A stretch of 64,000 nt of DNA. Source: Simiduia agarivorans SA1 = DSM 21679. GTDB taxonomy: Bacteria; Pseudomonadota; Gammaproteobacteria; Pseudomonadales; Cellvibrionaceae. The position numbers and the translations under genes are program-made. The notes under the pieces are model-generated. The model saw only the letters and a program-made list of their open reading frames with translations, was not told where the DNA came from and did no database searches. This document shows, one piece after another, positions 26,820-36,835 of this stretch. Numbering within the stretch: the first letter of the stretch is position 1; every line of letters starts with the position of its first letter. The DNA is taken from assembly GCF_000305785.2 (NCBI RefSeq), contig NC_018868.3, forward strand, positions 1,350,001-1,414,000. Reading direction: 5' to 3'.

Positions 26820-27306
26820 GATTGTTCCTCGTATTATTCTCAGCCACGTGTGTGACACTTTATTGGTGAGCATTCATTCGATGACAAACAGCATCTGAAC
26901 TGCATACATCTCAGAGGTATCGAAGAAATGAGACACGCTCCGCAATCGGGAGGCATGCCGGACCAATGCTAGAAGATGGCGCTGGGATTGGTGCGCAAGT
27001 ATTAATCAATTCATTTGGCATTGATGAACAGTTGTTGCGCGGGATGATTTAAGTGCCTGAATCTGTTGGCGTTTGGGTCGGTGCGGATGACGTGCTTTTC
27101 AGTGATTTCTGGCAGAGTGCGGATTCAAATCCACACTTAGGTATTGGGAAGAGCGTACCGAAAGGTTAGGAAAAAAGGAAAAAAATGGGGTGGATGGGCG
27201 CGCGGGATTGAAGGCAGCGCAACGATTTTTTGTGTGATGTTTTTGGTGCCGTGGGCGTGGGTTGGGGTGCCAGGTTTTGGGTTGGTGTTTTAGGGAAGGA
27301 ATTGGT
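26820..27306. other. intergenic stretch upstream of the subtilase
   Basis: About 490 bp that must hold the protease promoter. I find no gene or RNA here; open frames are short and low in coding character. Confidence 0.5.
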
Positions 27307-27337
27307 GGTGGATTGCGCTTTGCTTAATCCACCCTAC
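27307..27337 (-). repeat. GTAG-headed REP-like palindrome, copy 5
   Basis: On the minus strand: GTAG, then GGTGGATTAAGCAAAGCGCAATCCACC. The loop (AAGCAAAGCGC) is nearly that of copies 1-2, while the stem bases differ in a paired way. Confidence 0.7.
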
Positions 27338-27387
27338 CGGGTTGGGTGTGACAAGAGGTGGTATCAGGGTGTTCTTGGGGAGAGGAA

Positions 27388-27405
27388 TGGTCGGTGTGAG
27401 AGGAT
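27388..27405 (-). repeat. 18-bp copy of the tRNA-Pro 3' end
   Basis: TGGTCGGTGTGAGAGGAT is identical to 27567-27584, the CCA end, acceptor strand and part of the T arm of the tRNA gene, in the same orientation and 179 bp away. Short repeats of a tRNA 3' end are typical attachment-site remnants. A third, degenerate match (GGAGGTTC...CTCACACC) lies inverted at 27484-27507. Confidence 0.65.
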
Positions 27406-27409
27406 GGCC

Positions 27410-27436
27410 TGACGGGCGTCCTGCCCGTCACCCTAC
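27410..27436 (-). repeat. GTAG-headed REP-like palindrome, copy 6
   Basis: On the minus strand: GTAGGG, then TGACGGGC, AGGAC, GCCCGTCA. It directly follows the tRNA-derived repeat. Confidence 0.6.
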
Positions 27437-27566
27437 GGGCGCTGGCGCGGGCGCCATTGTTCCCGACAATGGCTCGAACCTGCGGAGGTTCTCACCCGCT
27501 CACACCTGACGTGCCTTTTGGTGATAAAGAAACGGACTGGAATTTTGCGAGTTTCTGGAGGGGGGT

Positions 27567-27643
<77 letters not shown>

Positions 27644-27796
27644 ATGTCTGAGCCCGCGTATTGTAATCAGATTTTTACGTTGTGCAATGCGCCGCCTCTA
27701 CGCGCGGGCGGAGGGGTGGGATGACTGGGGTTAAACCGGCAAATCCGGGCTCAGCTGCTACATTTATCAGGTAGTGTTTAATCATCAGGTTTTACT

Positions 27797-29059
27797 ATGG
27801 TCTGGCTATTTGCGCGTGGAAGCGCCGCCCGGGCACGGAAGGTGCGGTGCCTGCTGGCCATTTTCCTGCTTGGGCCGTGGGCTGTGGCCTGGGCCAGCGA
27901 GTCCCCTGCCCCCATTCATATCTATCTGGATGCCGACCGCACCCATAATCAGGCCTCGGCTATCGCCATTGAGCGGGGGCTGCAGGTGGCGCTGGATGAA
28001 GCGGATAATCAGGTGCAGGGCCGGCCGGTGGCGCTGGTTACCACCGACCACCGGGGCAACAGCCTGCGCGCCAAGCGCAATATGGAGCAGGCCTTTAACG
28101 ACCCTTCAACGCTGCTGGTGATGGCCGGCATGCACTCCCCGCCGTTGATCAAGTACCGCGATTACATCAATGAACAGCAAATGCTGACGCTGGTGCCCTG
28201 GGCGGCCGGTGGGCCGATCACCCGTTACAGCAAAGGCGAGAACTGGATTTTCCGGTTATCGGTAGACGACACCAAGGCCGGCCAACGGCTGGCCGCGTAT
28301 GCACTGACAGACAAACACTGCAAACACCCTCACCTGCTTCTGGAGCGCACGCCCTGGGGTGCCTCTAACCAGAAGAGCCTCACTGCAGCATTCCAGGGCA
28401 AGCTGCCCATCGAGCCGCCCACCAGCTGGTTTAACTGGGAAGTCAGCGAAGAATCTGCGCGCATCATGTTGCGCAGTATTGTGAACAGCCAGGCAGATTG
28501 CCTGATTTTTGTGGGCAACGCGCGCGATGGAATCACGATCATGAATGCCGCCCACTCGCTGGCGCAATGGCGCACTATCCCGGTGATCAGCCACTGGGGA
28601 ATAACCGGCGCCGACTTCAGCAAACGGGTACCGCACGCCACGCGCGAGGCGTTGGATCTGAGTTTTCTGCAAACCTGTTTCTCGTTCAATGCGCCCGATC
28701 TGCCGGCGCGTGCACAAAAAGTATTGAACCTGGCCAGCACCCGCTACCCGGGTATCCGCTCAGGCAAAGATATTCAGGCGCCGGCGGGTTTTATTCACGC
28801 CTACGATCTCGGCCGCCTGCTGCTTACTGCGCTGAACCGAATCTCTCTTGGCGACGACATGCCCACCAACCGGGCAGCCTTGCGGCGCGCGCTGGAAAAT
28901 CTGCCGACACCGGTGGAAGGCTTGGTCAAAACCTATCAACGTCCGTTTGCCCCCTTCAGCCACAAAGCACCAGACGCACATGAAGCGCTGGGCCTGGACG
29001 ATTTATGCATGGCCCGATACACCGCTGACAACAGCATAGAGTTACTGGCCAGCCCATGA
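27797..29059 (+). CDS. periplasmic ligand-binding protein (Leu/Ile/Val-binding fold), probable sensor partner
   Basis: 420 residues with an N-terminal signal peptide (cleavage near AWASES). It has the type I periplasmic binding fold: [13 protein letters not shown] strand, [33 protein letters not shown] and an IFVGNARDG second lobe. No ABC transporter genes adjoin; instead its stop overlaps the ATG of a hybrid sensor kinase by 4 nt. It therefore most likely presents a ligand to that kinase. The ligand is unknown. Confidence 0.8.
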   Translation: MVWLFARGSAARARKVRCLLAIFLLGPWAVAWASESPAPIHIYLDADRTHNQASAIAIERGLQVALDEADNQVQGRPVALVTTDHRGNSLRAKRNMEQAFNDPSTLLVMAGMHSPPLIKYRDYINEQQMLTLVPWAAGGPITRYSKGENWIFRLSVDDTKAGQRLAAYALTDKHCKHPHLLLERTPWGASNQKSLTAAFQGKLPIEPPTSWFNWEVSEESARIMLRSIVNSQADCLIFVGNARDGITIMNAAHSLAQWRTIPVISHWGITGADFSKRVPHATREALDLSFLQTCFSFNAPDLPARAQKVLNLASTRYPGIRSGKDIQAPAGFIHAYDLGRLLLTALNRISLGDDMPTNRAALRRALENLPTPVEGLVKTYQRPFAPFSHKAPDAHEALGLDDLCMARYTADNSIELLASP

Positions 29060-32000
29060 GCAATCCGCCCACGGCACAGGATGCCTCACCGCACCGTATT
29101 GTCTGGCTGTTTCTGGCCATGCTGGGCGTTGCCTTTCTCGCAGCATTGATTGTGAGTATCTGGCTGGTGGGGCAAAGCGTGAGTCAGTCGGTTCAGTTGC
29201 TGCAAAACACCACCAACCAGACCGAGGTGACGCTCACCACGAATCAATTGGATCTGTACATTGCCGATCGGACCCAGGCGCTGCGCGATATAGCCAATTA
29301 CCCGGTGGTAAAAAATGCGGTCATGGAAACCGGCCTGGGCCTGGCCGACCTGAATGACTTTATTGACGATTTGCGGATTCTGGGCGAACGGGAAGAACTG
29401 GCTTTACTGAACCTGGCCGCCGAACCCATTTATCAGCGTAAACCCGCCATCCAGACCTTTACTGAATCCGCCGCCTGGTTCCAGCGACTGATGGCAGGCG
29501 GCACCAGCCATGAAATCAACCTGATTGCGCGCGACGGCAAATCCTTTATCCAGATTGCGGTACCGGTCGAATTATCCGGCTACCCAGAGGGCGTGTTGGT
29601 GAGCCAGATCGGGCTGGATCTGAATCAGCTGTTTGGCAATGCCATCGGCGCCGACAAGCGGGGCCTGGTACTGGAAAAGGCAGATGTCCGCCTGCAATCG
29701 GCACACAATATTCCGCCCGATCAGGCCGTCGTCTTTGAACAGCAGGTGGGCAATACCGGCCTTAACCTGCGCTATCTGGTGGATACCAGCGAACTGCAGG
29801 CCAGCCAGACCTCGATTCTGATCACCATTATGGTGAGCGTTGTGATCAGCCTGCTCGCCACGTTTGGCATCATCAGTGTGATTGGCAAGCGCACCTTGCT
29901 CACGCCTTACCAGCGCCTGCAGGCGTCACAAACCAGCCTGAAAAACGCCAAGGAAGAAGCCGAGCGCAACGCCATTCTGGCACGCAGTTCGGAGGCGGCC
30001 CTGCTCATCGAAAGACGTGCACTGCAGCAAGCCAGAATCGATGCGGAAGAAGCCAACCGGGCAAAAAGCGAATTTCTGGCCAGCATGAGCCACGAAATCC
30101 GCACCCCCATGAACGGCGTACTGGGCATGCTTACCCATGTGCAGCGCAGCAACCTGGATAAAACCCAGGCTCACCAACTGGCACTGGCCCGCACCAGTGC
30201 GGAATCCCTGCTCACCATCATCAACGATATTCTGGACTTTTCCAAAATCGATGCGCGCAAACTGGAATTGGAATCCCTCGATTTCTGTCCACTCAAGCTA
30301 TTGGGTGATGTGGCAGAAAGCATGGGCGAACGCTGCGCGGAAAAAAATCTGGAGCTGATACTGGATTTTCGCGAGCTGCCGGCGGTTTTTGTGAAAGGCG
30401 ATCCATCCCGGCTGCGCCAGATTGTGATTAATCTGTTGGCCAATGCGATCAAATTCACCCAACAAGGTGAAATTATTTTACGCGCATCGCTGAAAGAAAA
30501 CGCCGATCATTTTTTGCTCGGTCTCGATGTTGAAGACACTGGCATCGGCATCGATGCCAAGCAACTCGCCCACCTGTTTCAACCCTTTACCCAGGCCGAC
30601 AGTTCCACCACCCGCCGCTATGGTGGTACGGGTCTCGGGCTCACTATCTGCAAACACCTGTGCGAGCTGATGGGTGGCGATGTCAGTGTTGAAAGCGTGG
30701 TAGGTGAAGGCTCGCGTTTTCACGCTCACATCCAACTCCTGCATTCCGAGCGCCAGCGTATTCCGGTGCCCGATATCCGCCAGTCTGCCATCCGGATTCT
30801 GGTGGTGGATGACAACGCCACCAATGGCAGTATCGTGGCCGATCAACTGAAGCGCTGGGGTGCCGACACGGCACTGGCCGGCAGCGGTGAACAAGCGCTG
30901 ATTCAACTTAATCACGCGGTCAGGGACGCGCCTTTTGATCTCGCCATTATCGACCTGTCCATGCCCGACATGGATGGCCGGGCACTGGCCAAAGCGATCC
31001 GCGCCACACCGTCCCTGGCAAATCTGAAACTGGTGCTGATGACATCTTTCAGCCAATACGGTGAGGCGCGCGAATACGCCGCGTTGGGTTTTCACGCCTA
31101 TTTCCCAAAGCCGGTCACCACGGAAGACCTGTACAAAGCCATCGCGGTGCTGATGGACGATACCCACATGCCCGAACCGCTGGTGACCCAACACTACCTG
31201 CGCGAACTGAACGGTGCCCAGGCCAATCCGACCAACCTCAAAGGCACGCAAGTGTTGGTGGTGGAAGACAATGTGATCAATCAGGAAGTGGTGCAAATGC
31301 TGCTGGAAGACGCCGGCATTGTGTGCACGTTTGCCAACCATGGGCAGGACGCCATCGATCAACTGAAACAAGCCGGCAGTGCCGCGCCGCAGGTAATACT
31401 GATGGATTGCCAGATGCCGGTGATGGATGGCTTTGAAGCAACCCGCGCCATCCGTCGCGGCGACGCCGGCGACGCCTTTAAAACCCTGCCCATCATCGCC
31501 ATGACCGCCAATGCCATGCAGGGCGATCGCGAACGTTGCCTGGCGGCCGGCATGTCCGACTACCTGAGCAAGCCAATCGACCCGGACCTGGTGATGTTAA
31601 CGCTGACCAAATGGGTAACGCCCGAGCGCGCGCCTAAGAGCACCGACGCTGCACCGCTGCCTGACTCCGACACTTCAACCGCCGGTACACCTGCGCCTGC
31701 CATTGCCAACGATGCACCGGCCTGGGATAAAGCCAGCGCACTCAAACGCGTGCGCGGCAAACGCCACTTACTCAATAAATTAATTCAGTTGTTTGTGGAC
31801 GATATCCACAACCGGGTGGCCGCCATTGCCGATGCCACGGCGCAATCCGACGCTGAAGCCCTGCGGCATGCATCGCATGCCCTGAAAGGGATCGCCGGTA
31901 ATCTGGGCCTGATGCAATTGTTTGAAACCTGCAAAATCATTGAATACAGCGCAGATGATTTCCGTTTTGTGCAGGCACAACTGGCCCATTTGCACGAGCA

Positions 32001-32070
32001 GGTAAATACCTGTCTTGTGCTGCTGGAACAGGAACAGGCAGATTTCAAAAGCGAGCAGGCGGCGTCCTGA
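29056..32070 (+). CDS. hybrid sensor histidine kinase with two receivers and Hpt
   Basis: 1004 residues. TM1 (about 15-38), a periplasmic Cache-like sensor (about 40-250) and TM2 (about 253-275) are followed by a coiled coil and HisKA with H346 ([10 protein letters not shown]). Then come HATPase_c (N box LLANAIKF, G boxes DTGIGI and GGTGLGL), receiver 1 with D633, receiver 2 with D784, and a C-terminal Hpt domain with H941 (HALKG). The layout resembles BarA/ArcB-type phosphorelays. No output regulator lies beside it, so the phosphoryl group goes to a distant response regulator. It is coupled to the binding-protein gene upstream. Confidence 0.95.
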   Translation: MSNPPTAQDASPHRIVWLFLAMLGVAFLAALIVSIWLVGQSVSQSVQLLQNTTNQTEVTLTTNQLDLYIADRTQALRDIANYPVVKNAVMETGLGLADLNDFIDDLRILGEREELALLNLAAEPIYQRKPAIQTFTESAAWFQRLMAGGTSHEINLIARDGKSFIQIAVPVELSGYPEGVLVSQIGLDLNQLFGNAIGADKRGLVLEKADVRLQSAHNIPPDQAVVFEQQVGNTGLNLRYLVDTSELQASQTSILITIMVSVVISLLATFGIISVIGKRTLLTPYQRLQASQTSLKNAKEEAERNAILARSSEAALLIERRALQQARIDAEEANRAKSEFLASMSHEIRTPMNGVLGMLTHVQRSNLDKTQAHQLALARTSAESLLTIINDILDFSKIDARKLELESLDFCPLKLLGDVAESMGERCAEKNLELILDFRELPAVFVKGDPSRLRQIVINLLANAIKFTQQGEIILRASLKENADHFLLGLDVEDTGIGIDAKQLAHLFQPFTQADSSTTRRYGGTGLGLTICKHLCELMGGDVSVESVVGEGSRFHAHIQLLHSERQRIPVPDIRQSAIRILVVDDNATNGSIVADQLKRWGADTALAGSGEQALIQLNHAVRDAPFDLAIIDLSMPDMDGRALAKAIRATPSLANLKLVLMTSFSQYGEAREYAALGFHAYFPKPVTTEDLYKAIAVLMDDTHMPEPLVTQHYLRELNGAQANPTNLKGTQVLVVEDNVINQEVVQMLLEDAGIVCTFANHGQDAIDQLKQAGSAAPQVILMDCQMPVMDGFEATRAIRRGDAGDAFKTLPIIAMTANAMQGDRERCLAAGMSDYLSKPIDPDLVMLTLTKWVTPERAPKSTDAAPLPDSDTSTAGTPAPAIANDAPAWDKASALKRVRGKRHLLNKLIQLFVDDIHNRVAAIADATAQSDAEALRHASHALKGIAGNLGLMQLFETCKIIEYSADDFRFVQAQLAHLHEQVNTCLVLLEQEQADFKSEQAAS

Positions 32071-32079
32071 GTCCGCCCG

Positions 32080-33342
32080 TTACGCGAGCGAACCGAGCGG
32101 ATTGTTTACATTTTCCGGCGGCCGGGTAAACCACTGGGGCCCCTGCTCAGTCATGTAAATACAATCTTCCAGACGCACGCCGAAGTCGCCCGGCAAGTAG
32201 ATACCGGGCTCGTTGGAAAAGCACATACCCGGCGCCAACGGCGTGGTTTCTCCGCGCACAAAGTTCACCGGCTCGTGACCTTCCATGCCGATGCCGTGAC
32301 CGGTGCGGTGGGAAAGCCCCGGCAATTGGTAATCGGGACCGAAACCTTCCTTCTGATAAAACGCGCGCACGGCATCATCCACCTTGCCTGCAGGCACGCC
32401 GATTTTCGCCGCTTCAAACGCGACGTTCTGCCCCTGTCGCACCAGATTCCAGATGCGGGTTTGTTCCGCATTGGGCTCGCCGAATACGAAGGTGCGGGAA
32501 ATATCCGATTGGTAACCTTCCACGGCACAACCGCAATCCATCAGCACTATCTGGCCGGGTTTGATTTCCTGGGGCTGATCGGTGCCGTGCGGATAGGCAC
32601 TGGCTTCGCCAAACAAGGCCATGGTCCACACGCCGCTGCCACCGAGTGCGGTCTGGGCATTGCGCATCAGTGTGTTGACATCGGCGGGCGTCATGCCGGC
32701 TTGCAATTGACGATAGACTTCGCCGTAGGCACGGAGGGTAATTTCGTTGGCCTTTTTCATCAGCGCGATTTCGGTCGGACTTTTTATCATGCGACAACCC
32801 CGGGTGATGGGATCGGCCGACACCAGTTTCATTTTGGGCGCAGCGGCTCGCAGCCCGTCGGCCACAAACCAACGCACGCTCGCCTCCAGCCCGAGCTTGC
32901 CGGCTTTGATGTCGCGGTCTGCCAGCAACTGGGCCACGCGCTTAAACGGGCTTTCGTGTTCGTGCCAGGTGCGCACGTCGTCACCAAAGGTCATGGATTC
33001 GCGCACGCTGGGCTCTTCAAAAAACGGGGTAATCACGCCGATCTCGCCCTTGCGCGGAATCACCACACAGGTCAGCCGTTCGCTGCGCCACCATTTGATG
33101 CCGGTGAAATACAGCATGGCGGGGCCGGGCTCCAGCAGAATGGCATCGATCTTGTGCCAGTTCATCAACGCCTGCGCCCGCGCCACCCGCGCCTCGCGCT
33201 CGCGCACGGATATCGGATCTATGTCGCCGGTTATGGGCGTGAGTGCGGGGGTTACTGTGGCGTCGGCACTGCGCCCCGGGGTGGCCAGCGTCGCTGCCGC
33301 CATCAGGGCCGAGCCTTTAAGGAGTTGACGTTTGGTAATCAT
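32080..33342 (-). CDS. M24 family metallopeptidase (Xaa-Pro aminopeptidase-like), exported
   Basis: 420 residues. The N-terminus MITKRQLLKGSALMAAATLA looks like a twin-arginine-type signal with Lys-Arg in place of Arg-Arg. A creatinase/prolidase N-terminal domain is followed by the pita-bread domain with metal ligands: Asp in LMDCGCAVEG, Asp in SDISRTF, His in HRTGHGIGMEGHE, Glu in SNEPGIY and Glu in RLEDCIYM. It probably removes residues before proline or acts on creatine-like amides in the periplasm. It converges with the sensor kinase gene, 10 bp apart. Confidence 0.88.
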   Translation of the reverse strand: MITKRQLLKGSALMAAATLATPGRSADATVTPALTPITGDIDPISVREREARVARAQALMNWHKIDAILLEPGPAMLYFTGIKWWRSERLTCVVIPRKGEIGVITPFFEEPSVRESMTFGDDVRTWHEHESPFKRVAQLLADRDIKAGKLGLEASVRWFVADGLRAAAPKMKLVSADPITRGCRMIKSPTEIALMKKANEITLRAYGEVYRQLQAGMTPADVNTLMRNAQTALGGSGVWTMALFGEASAYPHGTDQPQEIKPGQIVLMDCGCAVEGYQSDISRTFVFGEPNAEQTRIWNLVRQGQNVAFEAAKIGVPAGKVDDAVRAFYQKEGFGPDYQLPGLSHRTGHGIGMEGHEPVNFVRGETTPLAPGMCFSNEPGIYLPGDFGVRLEDCIYMTEQGPQWFTRPPENVNNPLGSLA

Positions 33343-33468
33343 GCCGCATTCCTCTGTGGCGTTTTATGTTGTCGTGATTGCGCCTATTGTGGACCGCGGG
33401 CCGGTAAATTTCCCGACCGGGTTCGCACTAACTGGCAACAGCTGTTGAATGGACGAACACGCGCGCCG

Positions 33469-34428
33469 TTACCGCTGCCGGAATTGCGCCGGGGTCATGT
33501 TGCGCCAGCGCTTGAAGGCTTTGACAAAGCCGCGTTCGTCGCTGAAGCCGAGCCGGGCGGCAACGTCCATGACGTGCTCGCCGGCGTCCAGCCATTGCGC
33601 GGCCAGTGCATCGCGCACCTGATCCTGCAACAGTTTAAAACTCACGCCCTGTTCGGCCAGCTTGCGGTTCAGATGGCGGCCGCTCATGTGGATTTTTTCG
33701 GCAATGTCTTCTTTGCTGGCCGCGGGTTCCGCGCGGATAAGGTCCGCCACCTGGCGGGAAAACCCGGAGGCCGTGAGCGCGCCCAGGGCTTCATCGGCCA
33801 GCACCCGCATGCGCGCGTGTACCTGGGCGTTGGCCTGCACAATCGGCAGCGCCAGCTGGTCCACATCAAACACCAGCACATCGGCAATTTCATTCCAGCT
33901 GATGGGGCATTGCAACAGTGTAATGGCAGCGTCCGGGTCGGGCGGTGCGGCGTGGGCGAAGGCGATACGGCTGGGCTGGAATTTGCCGCCGGTTAACCAG
34001 CGGGTGGTGGCCAGGACCGAGGCCATTACCGCCGACACACGCTGTTCCCGCACTGTTTCATAGTGGGGCGCGTAAATGATGGTGCACTCACCGCCGCGGC
34101 GGGTTTCGCTGAAGTCGCCGCCCTCGCCCACAATGCGGTGGTAATCCATGAGCGCCTCCAGGGCATCGCCCAGAGTCTCGCAACTCATGAGCAGGAAACC
34201 CACCACATCCAGATGCCCGGGTTGGACGTTGAGCCCCGCCCGCAACCCGAACAAGGGGTCTTCGGCATAGCGCTCACAGGCCAACCAGACCTCATCCAGC
34301 AGCGCCAGCGGCAGCCGCTCCTCGGCCGCTTCCAGCCGCGCCTGCAGGGGCGCCGGCAAGGTCCGCCCGAGCTCGGCCATGGTCTGCACGATGGCGCGGG
34401 AGAAGTGGCTGGTCACGGTTAATGCCAT
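33469..34428 (-). CDS. AraC family transcriptional regulator
   Basis: 319 residues. The N-terminal part is the Arabinose_bd-type ligand domain (ALLDEVWLACERYAEDPLFGLRAG). The C-terminus is the double helix-turn-helix (KEDIAEKIHMSGRHLNRKL and VMDVAARLGFSDERGFVKAFKRW, ending TPAQFR). It is divergent from the monooxygenase operon and separated by about 155 bp that contain a short inverted repeat, so it probably activates that operon. Confidence 0.9.
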   Translation of the reverse strand: MALTVTSHFSRAIVQTMAELGRTLPAPLQARLEAAEERLPLALLDEVWLACERYAEDPLFGLRAGLNVQPGHLDVVGFLLMSCETLGDALEALMDYHRIVGEGGDFSETRRGGECTIIYAPHYETVREQRVSAVMASVLATTRWLTGGKFQPSRIAFAHAAPPDPDAAITLLQCPISWNEIADVLVFDVDQLALPIVQANAQVHARMRVLADEALGALTASGFSRQVADLIRAEPAASKEDIAEKIHMSGRHLNRKLAEQGVSFKLLQDQVRDALAAQWLDAGEHVMDVAARLGFSDERGFVKAFKRWRNMTPAQFRQR

Positions 34429-34535
34429 GGTTTGAGTTCCTGGTTCCTAAGAGTCCTGAAAAGACCCAAGCTGTCCCGAATGGGCCTAGGGAAAAACCCC
34501 GATTTGCCTAACATAGGTACACGCACTAATACTTT

Positions 34536-34551
34536 GTGAGTAAACGCTCAC
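34536..34551. promoter_or_regulatory. GTGAG/CTCAC inverted repeat between the AraC gene and its operon
   Basis: GTGAG (34536-34540), TAAACG, CTCAC (34547-34551), 32 bp before the monooxygenase ATG. It overlaps an alternative upstream GTG start, which makes that start less likely. It is a candidate regulator site. Confidence 0.35.
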
Positions 34552-34583
34552 GGAATCCGGCCATAATAACAGCAAACGAACCT

Positions 34584-35936
34584 ATGACTGATCAATACGC
34601 ACTTATCGGCGCCGGCCCCATGGGGCTGTGCAGCGCCCGCCAATTAAAACAGTATGGCATTCCCTTTGTGGGCTTTGAGCTGCACAGCGATGTGGGTGGC
34701 CTGTGGGACATTCACAACCCCCACTCCACCATGTATGAAACCGCGCACCTGATCAGCTCCAAGCACATGACGGAATTCACCGATTTTCCCATGGACGAAT
34801 CGGTTGCCACCTACCCTAAGCACGACCAGCTGGGGCAGTATTTCCGCGATTACGCCAAGGCTTTTGATCTCTACCGTCATTACGAATTCAACACCCGGGT
34901 GGTGCAGGCCGAACCCAACGAAAAAGGCTGGCTGATCACCACAGAGCACGAGGGCGTGTCGCAAACGCGCCAGTTCAAAGGCCTGCTGATTGCCAATGGC
35001 ACCCTGCATAAGCCCAACCACGTGGCATTGCCGGGCGTTTTCCAGGGTGAACTCATGCACGCCTCTGAATACAAGCGGCCGGAACAGCTCAAGGGTAAAC
35101 GCGTGCTGATCCAGGGCTGTGGCAATTCGGCCTGCGACATTGCGGTGGACGCAGTACACGCGGCCGCCAGCGTGGATATGAGTGTACGCCGCGGCTATTA
35201 CTTTCTGCCCAAATTCATCAAAGGTCGCCCCTCCGATACCCTGGGCGGTTTTATCAAACTGCCGCGCCGGGTCAAACAAGCGGTGGACGCGTTTATTATC
35301 CGGCTGATCATGGGCAAGCCCAGCGACTACGGCCTGCCCGATCCGGATTACCGCATGTATGAATCGCACCCGGTGATCAATTCACTGATATTGCATCACC
35401 TGGGTCACGGGGATATTCACGCGCGCGGGGATATTGCCCAGGTATCCGGCAAGCAGGTGACCTTTGCCGACGGCACCACGGCCGAATACGACCTGATACT
35501 GCAAGCCACCGGTTACAAGCTCGACTACCCTTTCATCGATCGCAAATGGCTGAACTGGCAAGGCATGGCGCCCTCCTTGTATCTGAATGTGTTTCATCCG
35601 CAGTTCGACAACCTGTTCATGATGGGCATGGTGGAAGCCACCGGGCTCGGCTGGCAAGGCCGCGACGAGCAGGCTGAGCTGGTGGCATTGGCGATCCGGC
35701 AACAGCAGCACCAGTCCGCCTCGGCCAGGCGCCTGCGCGCCACCGTCGAACAGCAGGCGCAGCAGCGCGCCGACGGTGGCTTCAATTATCTGGAACTGGA
35801 GCGCATGGCCTACTACGTGGACAAAACCACTTACCGCAATGCGGTGGCAACCCACTGCAAACAACTGAAGCAGGATTGGCCCGGCGATCTGCCGCGGGTT
35901 GCACCGGCACTCACCGAAAAACTCGCCGGCTGCTGA
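34584..35936 (+). CDS. flavin-containing monooxygenase
   Basis: 450 residues. FAD motif GAGPMGLCSARQL at the start, the FMO fingerprint region FQGELMHASEYKRP, and the NADPH Rossmann motif GCGNSACD. Such enzymes oxidise N or S atoms or insert oxygen next to ketones (Baeyer-Villiger type). I prefer ATG 34584 because the glycine-rich FAD motif normally starts within ten residues of the N-terminus. It is the first gene of an operon with a BASS transporter, an epimerase, an SDR and a TauE-like exporter, which suggests catabolism of an imported organic acid or steroid-like compound (inference). Confidence 0.87.
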   Translation: MTDQYALIGAGPMGLCSARQLKQYGIPFVGFELHSDVGGLWDIHNPHSTMYETAHLISSKHMTEFTDFPMDESVATYPKHDQLGQYFRDYAKAFDLYRHYEFNTRVVQAEPNEKGWLITTEHEGVSQTRQFKGLLIANGTLHKPNHVALPGVFQGELMHASEYKRPEQLKGKRVLIQGCGNSACDIAVDAVHAAASVDMSVRRGYYFLPKFIKGRPSDTLGGFIKLPRRVKQAVDAFIIRLIMGKPSDYGLPDPDYRMYESHPVINSLILHHLGHGDIHARGDIAQVSGKQVTFADGTTAEYDLILQATGYKLDYPFIDRKWLNWQGMAPSLYLNVFHPQFDNLFMMGMVEATGLGWQGRDEQAELVALAIRQQQHQSASARRLRATVEQQAQQRADGGFNYLELERMAYYVDKTTYRNAVATHCKQLKQDWPGDLPRVAPALTEKLAGC

Positions 35937-35942
35937 TCACCC

Positions 35943-36833
35943 ATGATGACCGAAGTGAGTTTTTCTTCCGGCCAGCTGGTGTTGTTGAACGCGATTCTGG
36001 CGCTGATGATTTTTGGCGTTTCGCTGGGGCTTAAGCCCGGCGACTTTGCCCGCATCCTCAAAGCGCCTAAAGCCCCCATCACCGGCCTGGCCGCGCAATT
36101 TATTTTATTGCCGGCGTTTACCAGTCTCGGCATCTGGTGGCTGGCCCCCGACCCGGCCATTGCTCTGGGTATGCTGCTGGTGGCGGCCTGCCCGGGCGGC
36201 AACTTTTCCAACATCATGACCTGGATTGCACGCGGCGATGTGGCCGTGAGCGTGAGCATGACTGCTGTGTCGAGTCTGGCCGCCGTGGTGCTGACACCGT
36301 TTAACTTTGCGTTTTATGCCAGCCTCAACCCGGTGACCCAACCACTGGTGTCCAGCATTGCCATCGATCCCTGGCAGATGATTAGCCTGTTCGTGCTGGT
36401 ACTGATTATTCCGTTGGCATTGGGCATGCTGGTGGGCGCGCGCTTTCCGCGCTGGGTCGACAAAACCGAAGCGCCCTTCCGCATTATTTCAATGCTGATT
36501 CTGTTCGTGTTTGTGGGCATTGCCTTGTGGCAAAACCTGGATGCCATCGCCCTGGTGCTGGGGCCGGTGATACTCTGGGTGATTGTCCACAACGCCTTTG
36601 CATTGGGTGTGGGCAACCTGAGCGCCCGCCTGCTCAAGCTACGCCCGTCCGAACAGCGCGCCATTACCCTGGAAGTGGGCATACAGAATTCCGCCCTGGG
36701 GTTGGCCATCCTGTTTACCTTTTTTGCCGATCAACGCGCGATGATTCTGGTGGCCGGTTTCTGGGGCATCTGGCATCTCGTCACAGGCACCAGCCTGGCC
36801 TATTTCTGGAGTCGCCGCGCGCCGGCGGAGTGA
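35943..36833 (+). CDS. bile acid:sodium symporter family (BASS) transporter
   Basis: 296 residues with about nine hydrophobic segments. The family signature is visible in GVSLGLKPGDF and AACPGGNFSNIMTWIARGD, which holds the conserved Gly and Asn of the sodium/substrate site. BASS proteins import organic anions such as bile acids, pyruvate or pantoate. It starts 6 nt after the monooxygenase and ends 2 nt before the epimerase. A second ATG follows directly at 35946. Confidence 0.88.
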   Translation: MMTEVSFSSGQLVLLNAILALMIFGVSLGLKPGDFARILKAPKAPITGLAAQFILLPAFTSLGIWWLAPDPAIALGMLLVAACPGGNFSNIMTWIARGDVAVSVSMTAVSSLAAVVLTPFNFAFYASLNPVTQPLVSSIAIDPWQMISLFVLVLIIPLALGMLVGARFPRWVDKTEAPFRIISMLILFVFVGIALWQNLDAIALVLGPVILWVIVHNAFALGVGNLSARLLKLRPSEQRAITLEVGIQNSALGLAILFTFFADQRAMILVAGFWGIWHLVTGTSLAYFWSRRAPAE

Positions 36834-36835
36834 AC

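Noticed and set aside
32275..33996. 573-residue plus-strand frame
   Set aside because: It is the antisense of the M24 peptidase and the AraC gene, which have clear motifs on the minus strand.
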